Origin: Anaerolineaceae bacterium
Lineage (GTDB): Bacteria > Chloroflexota > Anaerolineae > Anaerolineales > Anaerolineaceae
Length of the DNA: 6,192 bases
Assembly (NCBI GenBank): GCA_028699715.1
Contig: JAQVUC010000073.1
Span: 1-6,192, forward strand
Reading direction: 5' to 3'
The notes under the pieces were generated by a model. It made no database searches. It was not told the origin of the DNA and saw only the letters and a program-made list of their open reading frames with translations. Shown piece after piece: positions 1 through 6,192 of this stretch. Within the stretch, counting starts at the first letter, position 1; every line of letters begins with the position of its first letter. A program made the translations under genes and the position numbers.

Positions 1-824
1 GAAGTTTTAGCCATGCGGTTGTTGGTCATGGAAAGGTGAATTTCCATCAAGCTCGTAACCTGATCCCGGGCGGTTTCGGAAATTTCGTAATATTTTGAGA
101 TATGGTCATAGATATCCCTGTAAAAAATCAAGGACTTTTCAGCAATGAAAGGGCTGTCCTGACGGATTAGTTTGCTGACAACTTCACGTTCGTAGAACAA
201 AGATTTGCGAATGGTCAACAGGTCCCGCCGGGATTCCAGCAAGGTTGCCAGATTGAAAGTGGTTGATTCCGTAAGAATCTTGTTTTCATCCTGGTCCAAT
301 TTACTCTCGATCTTATCGATGGTGTAAAACTTTCGGTCTACTGCTGTGTCAATCAATTGGTGAGACAAAAATGATGGTCCAAGGGCGACTTTGTCAATTT
401 CACGTTCAATAGACCGCTCTATTCCAGCTAACAAAGGCAGCCCAAATTGGTTTTTATGGGTAATGCTGATCACGAATTTGGCACCAAGCATGATGTCTAA
501 TTCATGCGTGACCAAACCTTCCTGGGTGTTCTCATAAAAATTGAAGATCATAAAAGAATAGGTCGGGTAAAGATCCAACTTGGGCAGCTGATCTTCTGAC
601 AAACTGTCTTCGATTGAAAGGGGGTGGATGCCAAAGTGGAGGATCAGGGGTTCAAGTTGCTTGAGGGTCGGCTCGCAGTAATCGAACCAGACATAGCCTT
701 GGTCCCGGGTGTTCTCCAGTGCTTTTTCGATGGTCTTATGGGAAGTGAGTTTGCCATCTGGCAGAATGGAGAAAAAACGAGGGTTTAGTTGTGCGGATTG
801 GATTGTAGGCTTGTTCTCAGTCAT
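1..824 (-). CDS. corA: CorA-family Mg2+ (or Co2+/Ni2+) channel, N-terminal cytoplasmic part, cut by window edge
   Basis: The reading frame is open from an ATG at 824 to the left edge, giving 274 codons with no stop. Family members have about 350 residues, so roughly 75 are missing: the end of the long stalk helix, both membrane segments and the GMN selectivity motif. CorA forms a pentameric inner-membrane channel that admits Mg2+ and is gated by cytoplasmic metal binding. Visible hallmarks are FDYCEPT at 48-53 onward, IHPLSIEDSL at 66-75 followed by QLPKLDLYP, a long charged helical stretch at 165-240, FYRDIYDH at 234-241 (matching the segment that carries a regulatory metal site in the Thermotoga enzyme), and SMTNNRM at 265-271 leading into the pore helix. 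Two in-frame ATGs lie side by side (827 and 824). The AGG at 831-833 is better spaced from 824 (6 bases). The start overlaps the glycosyltransferase stop by 8 bases, so the two are probably cotranscribed. Family assignment is firm; ion specificity is not visible. Confidence 0.9.
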   Translation of the reverse strand, partial: MTENKPTIQSAQLNPRFFSILPDGKLTSHKTIEKALENTRDQGYVWFDYCEPTLKQLEPLILHFGIHPLSIEDSLSEDQLPKLDLYPTYSFMIFNFYENTQEGLVTHELDIMLGAKFVISITHKNQFGLPLLAGIERSIEREIDKVALGPSFLSHQLIDTAVDRKFYTIDKIESKLDQDENKILTESTTFNLATLLESRRDLLTIRKSLFYEREVVSKLIRQDSPFIAEKSLIFYRDIYDHISKYYEISETARDQVTSLMEIHLSMTNNRMAKT

Positions 825-1821
825 CATGCACCTGTACTTTTTCTGAATGAGCTAATTTTGAAAGAGGTGAAAACGGATTCCAGTCAAGCAATCTGGCGAA
901 TTTCCAGATTGATATTTTCCTTGAGGATTGGACTAATTTTCTTTTTTGCAGAATTGTCCTGATGCCTTTAAGGGCATCTTTTTTGCCTTTGATCAGAGAC
1001 TTTCCAGCCGGCATGAATGCTGCGGCAAGCAAATATAACAAATTGTAGAATATGTGTGCCGGTAATAAGATATAAAACAGAATGCCAGGCATGTTCTTCA
1101 CAAAAGCCCAGATCAGGTTACGGTGACCGTAATAAACCGCAAAATCACTGCGGCTGCCGGTGCTACCGGAACCGACGTGCAAAACGACCGCGTCGGGGAG
1201 GTAGAGGCAGCGGTAGCCGGCCAGCTGCAAGCGCATGTCAAGGTCGATATCTTCCATATAGGCAAAGAAATCTTCATCAAAGCCGCCCACTGCTTCAAAA
1301 GCCTCGCGGGGATAGATACCAGCCGCCGCGCAAGCGCTTAGCACCTCTCTTGGCTTTGAGAGCGATTTTTCGACTGGCTGATTGTGGTTTTTACGCCAGG
1401 CCAGACCACTGGCATGCAGGACGTTCCATTCTCCATCCAGCAAGTCTGTCTGATTGGCCTGGATCAAGCGTGAGGCAAAGAAATGAGCAGGATTGGTTTG
1501 GATAGCTTCATAGACTTGGGTAAGCCAATCTGGTTGGGGAAAAGCATCTCCATTGAGAAGCACCAGGTAGTCTCCCTTGGCTGATCTGGCAGCAAAATTG
1601 TTTCCTCCCGCAAACCCCAGATTTATGTCTGAGTGGGTAACCTGAAGCATTAAGTTGGCGTGTTTAGATAAAAGATTTTCATCAAGAGGCACATCACTGC
1701 CATTGTCCAATAGGATCACTTCAAAATCCCGGAAAGTTTGGGATTGCAGTGCTTGAAGACATGCAGGTAGATATTGATCACTCTGCCAGTAAAGGATAAT
1801 TATAGAGAAAAAAGGTGTCAT
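817..1821 (-). CDS. GT2-family glycosyltransferase, WbbL/rhamnosyltransferase-like, membrane-associated
   Basis: This 334-residue protein has the GT-A fold signature of family 2 glycosyltransferases, which move a sugar from a nucleotide sugar to a lipid-linked or glycan acceptor on the cytoplasmic side of the membrane. In order: FSIIILYW at the first beta strand (5-12); VILLDNGS (35-42), with D39 expected to contact the nucleotide; NLGFAGGNN (67-75), typical of the WbbL/COG1216 subgroup; LLNGD (88-92), the DXD-like metal site in an N-x-D form with Gly in place of the commoner Pro; GGFDEDFFAYMEDIDL (179-194), whose ED-D at 190-193 holds the likely catalytic acid; and H215. A hydrophobic stretch at about 244-270 is probably a membrane segment or re-entrant anchor, and the remaining tail is basic. 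The ATG at 1821 has only a weak GAG upstream. Rhamnosyl transfer is suggested by subgroup and by the rml genes across the divergent promoter, but donor and acceptor cannot be read from sequence. Confidence 0.9.
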   Translation of the reverse strand: MTPFFSIIILYWQSDQYLPACLQALQSQTFRDFEVILLDNGSDVPLDENLLSKHANLMLQVTHSDINLGFAGGNNFAARSAKGDYLVLLNGDAFPQPDWLTQVYEAIQTNPAHFFASRLIQANQTDLLDGEWNVLHASGLAWRKNHNQPVEKSLSKPREVLSACAAAGIYPREAFEAVGGFDEDFFAYMEDIDLDMRLQLAGYRCLYLPDAVVLHVGSGSTGSRSDFAVYYGHRNLIWAFVKNMPGILFYILLPAHIFYNLLYLLAAAFMPAGKSLIKGKKDALKGIRTILQKRKLVQSSRKISIWKFARLLDWNPFSPLSKLAHSEKVQVHDD

Positions 1822-1905
1822 AATAAGAGCTCGATTTAGCCTGCTTCCTTAAGGCTAACAATTCTTCATATGGTAATATTATAGTTTAGATGTAGATCAA
1901 CTACG
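1822..1905. promoter_or_regulatory. Divergent intergenic region with probable back-to-back promoters
   Basis: This 84-bp gap lies between the glycosyltransferase start (minus) and the permease start (plus) and must hold the promoters of both units unless they lie inside genes. On the minus strand there is an exact TATAAT at 1883-1878, which would give a leader of about 50 bases before the glycosyltransferase ATG, but I see no good -35 at the usual distance. On the plus strand TATAGT at 1880-1885 matches the -10 consensus at five of six bases, again with a poor -35. The two hexamers overlap, so the two promoters could not easily fire at once. The region is AT-rich and hexamer matches are easy to find in such sequence, so these are candidates only. 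Confidence 0.4.
1836..1858. repeat. 7-bp inverted repeat (TTAGCCT / AGGCTAA) with 9-bp loop
   Basis: The arms are TTAGCCT at 1836-1842 and AGGCTAA at 1852-1858, perfectly complementary, with a 9-base loop. In the minus-strand transcript this would form a hairpin in the glycosyltransferase leader, ending 14 bases before the ATG, with a purine-rich AAGGAAG in the loop. As DNA it could be a regulator-binding site placed between the two starts. There is no T-run after it on either strand, so it does not look like an intrinsic terminator. A repeat of this size can occur by chance. Confidence 0.4.
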
Positions 1906-2739
1906 GTGGTTAAATTGACAACAGTAACTAAGCCTCTATACGATTCTGATAAAAGAACTAACCTCGCGCTTACTGAGCTAGGAGAAATGGGCCGGTATCG
2001 CTACTTGCTGAGACAGCTGATACGCAGAGATATTCTTACCCGTTATAAGCGATCTGTGCTGGGCGTGGCCTGGACAATGCTAAATCCGTTAGGCACAATG
2101 TTGATTCTAAGCCTTGTGTTTTCAAATCTATTTAACGCGGGTGGCTCGTATCCGGTTTACATTTTAAGTGGTCTTTTAGCCTGGAACTTTTTTGCCCAGG
2201 GCACCAATGCTGCCATGTCGGGATTAATGTGGGGCAGCGGTCTGATGAAGCAGATTTATGTACCACGTACTATTTTTGGGGTTTCAGCCATTGGAACAGC
2301 CTTAGTTAACCAACTCCTGAGTCTTGTACCGCTGATGATCGTCATTTTGACAACCCGCTCACCCCTGTTCCTGACACTGTTTTTCTTACCGGTTGCCATT
2401 ATTTTGTTGGCCTTTTTTACCTTAGGGATTGGACTCATCCTTTCAACCCTTTCAGCGTATTTTCCAGATGTTTCTGAAATGTATCAGATCCTGTTGACCG
2501 CCTGGATGTATTTGACCCCGATTATTTATCCTGAAACGATCATTCCCGAGAATCTACTTTGGGCATTTCGTTTTAATCCCATGTATCATTTGGTAAAGAT
2601 GTTTAGATTATCCATCTTTGAAGGGCGATTACCTTCATTGGCTGAGTTCTTGCCTGCTCTGGGATGGGGAGTGGGAGTTCTAGTTATTGGTTGGCTCTTC
2701 TTTACCTCAAAATCGGATGAATATGCTTACCGAATCTAA
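1906..2739 (+). CDS. wzm: ABC-2 type polysaccharide exporter, permease subunit (Wzm-like)
   Basis: This 277-residue integral membrane protein is the transmembrane half of an ABC exporter that moves a finished lipid-linked polysaccharide across the inner membrane. The amphipathic interface region LLRQLIRRDILTRYKRSVLG (34-53) followed by WTMLNPL (56-62) is characteristic of the O-antigen/teichoic-acid exporter permeases. Six hydrophobic segments are visible at about 52-74, 82-100, 121-148, 156-184, 193-209 and 247-266, as expected. The segment TPIIYP near 204-209 is also typical. The GTG at 1906 is chosen because the N-terminal stretch LYDSDKR through LGEMGRYRYLL resembles the cytoplasmic lead-in of this family. 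The first in-frame ATG (1987) would remove it, and its AGGAG lies only 2 bases away. No clear ribosome-binding site precedes the GTG. It is followed immediately by its ATPase partner, whose start overlaps this gene. Substrate is inferred from the rml genes downstream. Confidence 0.92.
   Translation: MVKLTTVTKPLYDSDKRTNLALTELGEMGRYRYLLRQLIRRDILTRYKRSVLGVAWTMLNPLGTMLILSLVFSNLFNAGGSYPVYILSGLLAWNFFAQGTNAAMSGLMWGSGLMKQIYVPRTIFGVSAIGTALVNQLLSLVPLMIVILTTRSPLFLTLFFLPVAIILLAFFTLGIGLILSTLSAYFPDVSEMYQILLTAWMYLTPIIYPETIIPENLLWAFRFNPMYHLVKMFRLSIFEGRLPSLAEFLPALGWGVGVLVIGWLFFTSKSDEYAYRI
1915..1942 (+). promoter_or_regulatory. Weak candidate promoter inside the 5' end of the permease gene
   Basis: A perfect -35 hexamer TTGACA lies at 1915-1920 and, 16 bases on, TATACG at 1937-1942 matches the -10 consensus at four of six positions. 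A transcript from here would start near 1950 and miss the chosen GTG, leaving the ATG at 1987 as the first permease start or serving only the downstream genes. The same bases encode permease residues 4-13, so the match may be chance. Confidence 0.2.
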
Positions 2740-3508
2740 ACTTATGAATACTACAGACATTAACGAAATCCTTTCAACGGAACCGATGATCATTCTTGAC
2801 AATGTGGCGGTCAAGTATCGCGTTCCAACGGAGCGGATTGGTACGTTCAAGGAATTTGCCATTCGCACTTTGCAGCGACGGGTTTCCTATAAAAATTTTT
2901 GGGCTCTGGATGACATTAACCTGGAAATTTCAAAAGGTGAAGTTTTTGGTTTGGTTGGCAATAATGGCGCGGGTAAGAGCACCATGCTTAAAGTGATCTC
3001 CCGTGTTTTGCGTCCCACCAAAGGTAGGGTCAGAGCCTACGGCAAGATTGCTCCGCTGCTTGAATTAGGCGCTGGCTTCCACCCGGAATTGACCGGACGT
3101 GAAAACATTTATCTGAACGGGGCTTTGTTAGGGTACAGCAAAGAAGAGATGGATCAGGTCTTTGATGAGATCGTGGAATTTTCTGAATTAGGCAATTTTA
3201 TTGAAGCACCTATTCGTTCGTATTCATCCGGAATGTATGCTCGTTTAGGCTTTTCGGTGGCTACGGCGCACATACCTGAAATATTAATCCTTGATGAGAT
3301 CTTGAGCGTTGGTGATGAAGCTTTTCAACATAAATGTAACGAGCGCATGATGAGCTTTCAGGAGCAAGGAGCCACAGTAATTATGGTTTCACATGGATTA
3401 TCGAAAGTGGAAGAAATGTGCACCAGGGTTGCCTGGCTCGATCATGGCGTAATTCAAAAAATCGGCGATCCCCACGAGGTAATCGCTGCCTATCGTGACG
3501 CAAGTTAG
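2723..3508 (+). CDS. wzt: ABC polysaccharide exporter, ATP-binding subunit (Wzt/TagH-like)
   Basis: This 261-residue cytoplasmic ATPase powers the permease encoded just upstream. All nucleotide-binding motifs are intact: Walker A GNNGAGKST at 79-87; LLELGAGFHPELTGREN in the Q-loop region, a hallmark of the polysaccharide-exporting branch; signature YSSGM at 167-171; Walker B ILILDE at 187-192 with catalytic E192; and the H-loop SH with H224. The protein ends at the ATPase domain (IGDPHEVIAAYRDAS) and lacks the C-terminal carbohydrate-binding domain that longer Wzt proteins of about 400 residues use to recognise capped chains. The start is uncertain: ATGs at 2717, 2723 and 2744 and a TTG at 2687 share the frame. 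I chose 2723 because GGA at 2715-2717 is spaced 5 bases from it; this gives a 17-base overlap with the permease. The ATG at 2744, 4 bases after the permease stop, is nearly as likely and would leave 254 residues. Family assignment is secure. Confidence 0.95.
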   Translation: MLTESKLMNTTDINEILSTEPMIILDNVAVKYRVPTERIGTFKEFAIRTLQRRVSYKNFWALDDINLEISKGEVFGLVGNNGAGKSTMLKVISRVLRPTKGRVRAYGKIAPLLELGAGFHPELTGRENIYLNGALLGYSKEEMDQVFDEIVEFSELGNFIEAPIRSYSSGMYARLGFSVATAHIPEILILDEILSVGDEAFQHKCNERMMSFQEQGATVIMVSHGLSKVEEMCTRVAWLDHGVIQKIGDPHEVIAAYRDAS

Positions 3509-3510
3509 CC

Positions 3511-4098
3511 ATGGAATATCAAAACACAAAAATTCATGACGTTGTTTTACTGAAACCGAAAGTGTTTGGCGACCACCGCGGATTTTTCCTTGAGACTTAT
3601 AGGCAGAACGAATTCAATCAATTTTGTGGAGTGGTAAATTTTGTTCAGGACAATCACTCCGGTTCATCCCAGGGTGCACTGCGAGGGCTGCATTACCAAT
3701 TGAAACACACCCAGGGGAAGCTAGTGCGGGCAGCAATTGGCGAAATTTTTGATGTGGCTGTTGATATCCGTCAGGGCTCACCAACTTTCGGCGAATGGGT
3801 TGGGCAGGTACTCTCAGCAGAAAACAGGCATCAGTTGTGGATACCAGCCGGATTCGCGCACGGGTTTTATGTGATCAGCGAGTGGGCAGAGGTGTTTTAT
3901 AAAGCCACAGATTATTACGCGCCTGAATGGGACCGCGGTATCCTCTGGAACGACCCTGCTATTGGTATCGAATGGCCATTAGTAGATGGGTTGACGCCAG
4001 TTCTCTCACAAAAAGATGCGAATGCTTCCCTGTTAGCTGATGCAGAAACATTTCCGGTTGGTTGGACCGCGTTTAGTTCTATGGAGGAAAATAAATGA
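3511..4098 (+). CDS. rmlC: dTDP-4-dehydrorhamnose 3,5-epimerase
   Basis: RmlC inverts C3 and C5 of dTDP-4-keto-6-deoxyglucose, the third step to dTDP-L-rhamnose, in the cytoplasm. The 195-residue protein is a full-length cupin of the family, slightly longer than the usual 180-190. Visible motifs: DHRGFFLETY (21-30) with R23 and E28; VQDNHS (45-50); the active-site block ALRGLHYQ (56-63) with R58 and H61, the expected catalytic base; K70; AVDIRQGSPTFG (83-94); WIPAGFAHGF (100-109); the YY at 125-126 in a TDYYAPE context; WNDP; and LSQKD ending at D159, probable partner of H61. The fourth residue of NHSG is Gly where Arg is common, a small variant outside the residues named above. It starts 2 bases after the ATPase stop, with no recognisable ribosome-binding site, so translation probably depends on coupling to the gene before it. 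Its stop overlaps the rmlB start by ATGA. Confidence 0.96.
   Translation: MEYQNTKIHDVVLLKPKVFGDHRGFFLETYRQNEFNQFCGVVNFVQDNHSGSSQGALRGLHYQLKHTQGKLVRAAIGEIFDVAVDIRQGSPTFGEWVGQVLSAENRHQLWIPAGFAHGFYVISEWAEVFYKATDYYAPEWDRGILWNDPAIGIEWPLVDGLTPVLSQKDANASLLADAETFPVGWTAFSSMEENK
4083..4087 (+). promoter_or_regulatory. Strong ribosome-binding site for rmlB
   Basis: GGAGG lies 7 bases before the rmlB ATG at 4095, inside the last codons of rmlC. It is the closest match to the Shine-Dalgarno consensus in the window and fixes the rmlB start at the ATGA overlap. Other genes of the operon have weaker sites. Confidence 0.85.
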
Positions 4099-5174
4099 AA
4101 CAAGTACTTGTCACAGGAGGGGCTGGTTTCATTGGCTCCAATTTCATTCATTGGTTGTTGAAGCAGAATCCTGATGTCCACATCGTCAATCTGGACGCGC
4201 TGACCTATGCCGGCAGCCTGGAGAACCTCAAAGACTTGCCTGACCCGTCGCGGCACACTTTTCTTAAGGGCAGCATCACCGATCGGGCTTTGGTTGACAG
4301 TATTTTTTCAGAACATAAAATTGACACCGTGATCCATTTTGCTGCTGAGTCTCATGTGGACCGGTCTATCCTGAACCCGGGCATTTTTGTGGATACCAAT
4401 GTTGTGGGTACCTTCACCCTGCTTGAAGCCGCCCGACGGTCTTGGTTGGTGGAAAAAAATGTTCCGGTTGAGCAAGCCCGCTTCCATCATGTTTCCACAG
4501 ATGAAGTGTTTGGTACGCTTACCCCTGAAGAACCGCCTTTTGAAGAAGACACGTCTTATTCGCCCCGCTCGCCTTACGCGGCTTCAAAAGCCTCAAGTGA
4601 TCACTTTGTGCGGGCTTATCACATCACCTACGGTCTACCAGTGACTATCAGCAACTGTTCCAACAATTACGGCCCCAGGCAATTTCCGGAGAAACTGATC
4701 CCTCTGATGGTTTTGAACGCTTTAAACGGAAGAGCTCTGCCTGTTTATGGCGATGGCATGCAAATTCGCGACTGGCTTTATGTTGATGATCATTGTGAAG
4801 CGATTTGGAAGGTCGCGACACAGGGTCGGGTTGGCGAGACCTACTGTGTCGGTGGCGACAATCAACCCCCCAATATCGAAATTGTAAAAACAATTTGCTC
4901 GATCCTTGATGAACTTCAACCGAATTCTGAATTCACTCCTCACGAGCAGCTGATCAAGTATGTTCAAGACAGACCGGGTCATGATCGGCGGTATGATATC
5001 AATATCGACAAAATTCAACAGGAATTAGGCTGGCAACCTCGCCACGATTTGGCGCAGGGGCTCTTGGACACCGTGAAGTGGTATATGGATAACCCTGAAT
5101 GGGTGGAAGAAATTGTGAAACAATCGGACTACAACACCTGGGTGAAGCAAAACTACACCGAAAGAAAGGCATAA
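4095..5174 (+). CDS. rmlB: dTDP-glucose 4,6-dehydratase
   Basis: RmlB converts dTDP-D-glucose to dTDP-4-keto-6-deoxy-D-glucose with a tightly bound NAD+, the second step of the rhamnose pathway. The protein has 359 residues, normal for the family (about 330-360). It is an extended short-chain dehydrogenase: the NAD-binding [11 protein letters not shown] begins at T7 (GxxGxxG at 8-14); [12 protein letters not shown] at 81-92; the catalytic triad region STDEVFG with T135, D136 and E137, where the Asp and Glu carry the water-elimination step and separate RmlB from simple epimerases; and YAASK with Y161 and K165. Also typical are [17 protein letters not shown] (187-203), [15 protein letters not shown] (219-233) and GHDRRYDI near residue 295. 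It begins at an ATGA overlap with rmlC behind a strong GGAGG, and ends 2 bases before rmlA. Every expected active-site residue is present and nothing is odd. Confidence 0.98.
   Translation: MKQVLVTGGAGFIGSNFIHWLLKQNPDVHIVNLDALTYAGSLENLKDLPDPSRHTFLKGSITDRALVDSIFSEHKIDTVIHFAAESHVDRSILNPGIFVDTNVVGTFTLLEAARRSWLVEKNVPVEQARFHHVSTDEVFGTLTPEEPPFEEDTSYSPRSPYAASKASSDHFVRAYHITYGLPVTISNCSNNYGPRQFPEKLIPLMVLNALNGRALPVYGDGMQIRDWLYVDDHCEAIWKVATQGRVGETYCVGGDNQPPNIEIVKTICSILDELQPNSEFTPHEQLIKYVQDRPGHDRRYDINIDKIQQELGWQPRHDLAQGLLDTVKWYMDNPEWVEEIVKQSDYNTWVKQNYTERKA
5165..5169 (+). promoter_or_regulatory. Ribosome-binding site that fixes the rmlA start
   Basis: AAAGG lies 7 bases before the ATG at 5177. The frame stays open upstream to an ATG at 5099, 26 codons earlier, but those codons overlap the rmlB coding end and read as unrelated sequence, while the conserved nucleotidyltransferase N-terminus begins exactly at 5177. 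Confidence 0.75.
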
Positions 5175-5176
5175 AC

Positions 5177-6052
5177 ATGAAGGGAATTATTCTGGCAGGT
5201 GGTAAAGGAACACGGCTTTATCCGCTGACGATGGCGATTAGCAAGCAGTTGCTGCCTGTTTATGACAAGCCCATGATTTATTACCCGCTTTCCATGTTGA
5301 TGCTGGCTGGTATCCGGGATGTGTTGATGATCACGACTCCGGAAGATAGCGATCAGTATCAACGGCTCCTTGGTGATGGGAAAAACATTGGTATGCAATT
5401 CGAGTATGCCACTCAGGCTGTCCCGCGCGGTCTGGCTGACGCGTTCATTGTCGGCAAAGAATTTATTGGTGACGATAAAGTCTGCCTGATCTTGGGCGAT
5501 AACATCTTCTTTGGGCAGGGCATGCCGCAGATTTTGCGCAGCTCAGCAGAGTTGGATGAGGGAGCGGTTGTCTTTGCCTATCCTGTGCGTGACCCTGAGC
5601 GGTATGGTGTGGTCGAGTTTGATGAAGATGGCAAGGCAATCAGCCTGGAAGAGAAACCATTGCATCCACGCTCACAGTATGCAGTCCCCGGCATTTATTT
5701 TTATGACAACCGGGTGGTTAGGTATGCTGAAGAGTTGGAACCTTCTCCACGAGGCGAGATCGAGATCACGGATATCAACAAACGCTATCTTGGCGATGGA
5801 GAACTCAATGTTCAGGTGCTTGGGCGTGGTGTTGCCTGGCTGGATGCCGGCACGCACGAAAGTTTGCTGCAAGCTTCGATGTTTGTCCAGGCGGTGGAAG
5901 ACCGGCAGGGAATGATGATCTCCTGTGTGGAAGAGATTGCTTACCGCATGGGCTACATTGACGAAGAAGGCCTGCGCAACTGCGCTGAGCCTTTAGCCAG
6001 TAATGGGTATGGGCAATACTTGTTACGGTTTTTGGATGGATTGCATAAATGA
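5177..6052 (+). CDS. rmlA: Glucose-1-phosphate thymidylyltransferase
   Basis: RmlA makes dTDP-glucose from glucose-1-phosphate and dTTP, the first and normally feedback-controlled step of dTDP-L-rhamnose synthesis. From the ATG at 5177 the protein has 291 residues, matching the usual 287-295. The nucleotide-binding loop [12 protein letters not shown] (7-18) is followed by [18 protein letters not shown] (22-39), the family's best fingerprint, with R13 and K23 expected at the phosphates. PRGLADAF (83-90) and [10 protein letters not shown] (106-115) follow, with D108 a probable metal ligand. [22 protein letters not shown] and [11 protein letters not shown] come next, then [13 protein letters not shown] and [13 protein letters not shown] toward the C-terminus. 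Arg in PRG replaces the Asp or Glu commonly found there, which looks like a lineage variant. The gene lies 2 bases after rmlB and its stop overlaps the rmlD start by ATGA. No frameshift or missing motif is seen. Confidence 0.97.
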   Translation: MKGIILAGGKGTRLYPLTMAISKQLLPVYDKPMIYYPLSMLMLAGIRDVLMITTPEDSDQYQRLLGDGKNIGMQFEYATQAVPRGLADAFIVGKEFIGDDKVCLILGDNIFFGQGMPQILRSSAELDEGAVVFAYPVRDPERYGVVEFDEDGKAISLEEKPLHPRSQYAVPGIYFYDNRVVRYAEELEPSPRGEIEITDINKRYLGDGELNVQVLGRGVAWLDAGTHESLLQASMFVQAVEDRQGMMISCVEEIAYRMGYIDEEGLRNCAEPLASNGYGQYLLRFLDGLHK

Positions 6053-6192
6053 AAAAGATTCTACAGATCGGAACCATAGGCCAGTTAGGATGGGAGTTGC
6101 TGCGGACCTGCGCTCCGTTGGGTGAGGTGGTCGCGCTGGATTACCCTGACGTGGATCTTTCCGACAGTAAAGGTTTACGGGAACTTGTGCGG
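6049..6192 (+). CDS. rmlD: dTDP-4-dehydrorhamnose reductase, N-terminal 48 codons, cut by window edge
   Basis: RmlD reduces dTDP-4-keto-L-rhamnose to dTDP-L-rhamnose with NAD(P)H, the last step of the pathway. Only the first 48 residues are inside the window, out of a usual 280-300. They start with [19 protein letters not shown], the first beta strand and the GxxGQLG dinucleotide-binding loop (8-14) that is specific to the RmlD group of short-chain dehydrogenases. [16 protein letters not shown] (24-39) then forms the second strand and the acidic turn. The ATG overlaps the rmlA stop as ATGA, and GGATGGA at 6034-6040 offers a moderate ribosome-binding site 8 bases away. The position as fourth Rml gene supports the call. 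The catalytic YxxxK lies outside the window, so activity cannot be confirmed here. Confidence 0.92.
   Translation, partial: MKKILQIGTIGQLGWELLRTCAPLGEVVALDYPDVDLSDSKGLRELVR

Noticed and set aside
1017..1505. Plus-strand open frame of 162 codons antisense to the glycosyltransferase, with a second at 1123-1341
   Set aside because: The translation is rich in Arg, Cys and Pro without domain-like order. It lies in a GC-rich part of a gene with all its family motifs on the other strand, where antisense frames stay open by composition.
1892..1904. Inverted repeat GTAG-ATCAA-CTAC just before the permease start
   Set aside because: Four-base arms are too short to support an operator call without conservation data.
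3915..4256. Minus-strand open frame of 113 codons across the rmlC/rmlB junction
   Set aside because: It is antisense to two well-supported genes and its translation matches no family I recognise.
4881..4895. Small hairpin ATTGT-AAAA-ACAAT inside rmlB
   Set aside because: Five-base arms in a coding stretch with no flanking T-run or promoter; expected by chance.
4922..4935. Close direct repeat of GAATTC in rmlB
   Set aside because: It is explained by neighbouring codons of a conserved gene and is too short to suggest a mobile element or duplication.
5099..5176. 26-codon upstream extension of rmlA
   Set aside because: It overlaps the conserved end of rmlB in another frame. The ribosome-binding site and the family N-terminus both place the start at 5177.
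5511..5915. Plus-strand 134-codon open frame inside rmlA
   Set aside because: Shifted-frame shadow of rmlA; the translation is rich in Trp, Arg and Cys with no recognisable motif.

Overview
The window carries an ordinary surface-polysaccharide locus: a dTDP-L-rhamnose pathway joined to a two-component ABC polysaccharide exporter, next to a divergent pair of genes (a family 2 glycosyltransferase and a CorA-type Mg2+ channel). It is bacterial: there are no introns, most genes overlap or abut, and GTG as well as ATG starts are used. Base composition is moderate, roughly half G+C by eye. The wording of the Rml proteins and of the exporter permease resembles Anaerolineae (Chloroflexota) proteins as I remember them. 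That placement is a weak inference and was not tested by any search.

Layout. From 1 to 824 (minus) is the 5' part of corA, cut by the window edge before its membrane segments. From 817 to 1821 (minus) is a GT2 glycosyltransferase whose last 8 bases overlap the corA start. From 1822 to 1905 is an 84-bp divergent intergenic region with a 7-bp inverted repeat and AT-rich -10-like hexamers on both strands. From 1906 to the right edge, all on the plus strand, come the ABC-2 permease (wzm-like), the ABC ATPase (wzt-like), rmlC, rmlB, rmlA and the first 48 codons of rmlD. Neighbouring genes in this series are separated by at most 2 bp or overlap by 4 to 17 bp, so they very likely form one operon with translational coupling.

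How the genes work together. RmlA joins glucose-1-phosphate and dTTP to make dTDP-glucose. RmlB dehydrates it to the 4-keto-6-deoxy sugar, RmlC epimerises C3 and C5, and RmlD reduces the product to dTDP-L-rhamnose. All four enzymes are encoded here in the order C-B-A-D. A glycosyltransferase such as the GT2 enzyme would use this or another nucleotide sugar to build a lipid-linked glycan at the inner face of the membrane, and the Wzm/Wzt pair would flip it out. The simplest reading is export of a rhamnose-containing polysaccharide. The structure of the glycan cannot be read from this window.

I found no RNA gene, insertion sequence, CRISPR array, attachment site or convincing terminator. I saw nothing that calls for a new biological system. 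The points worth a second look are the divergent regulatory region, the corA/glycosyltransferase overlap and the short ATPase without a glycan-binding domain.
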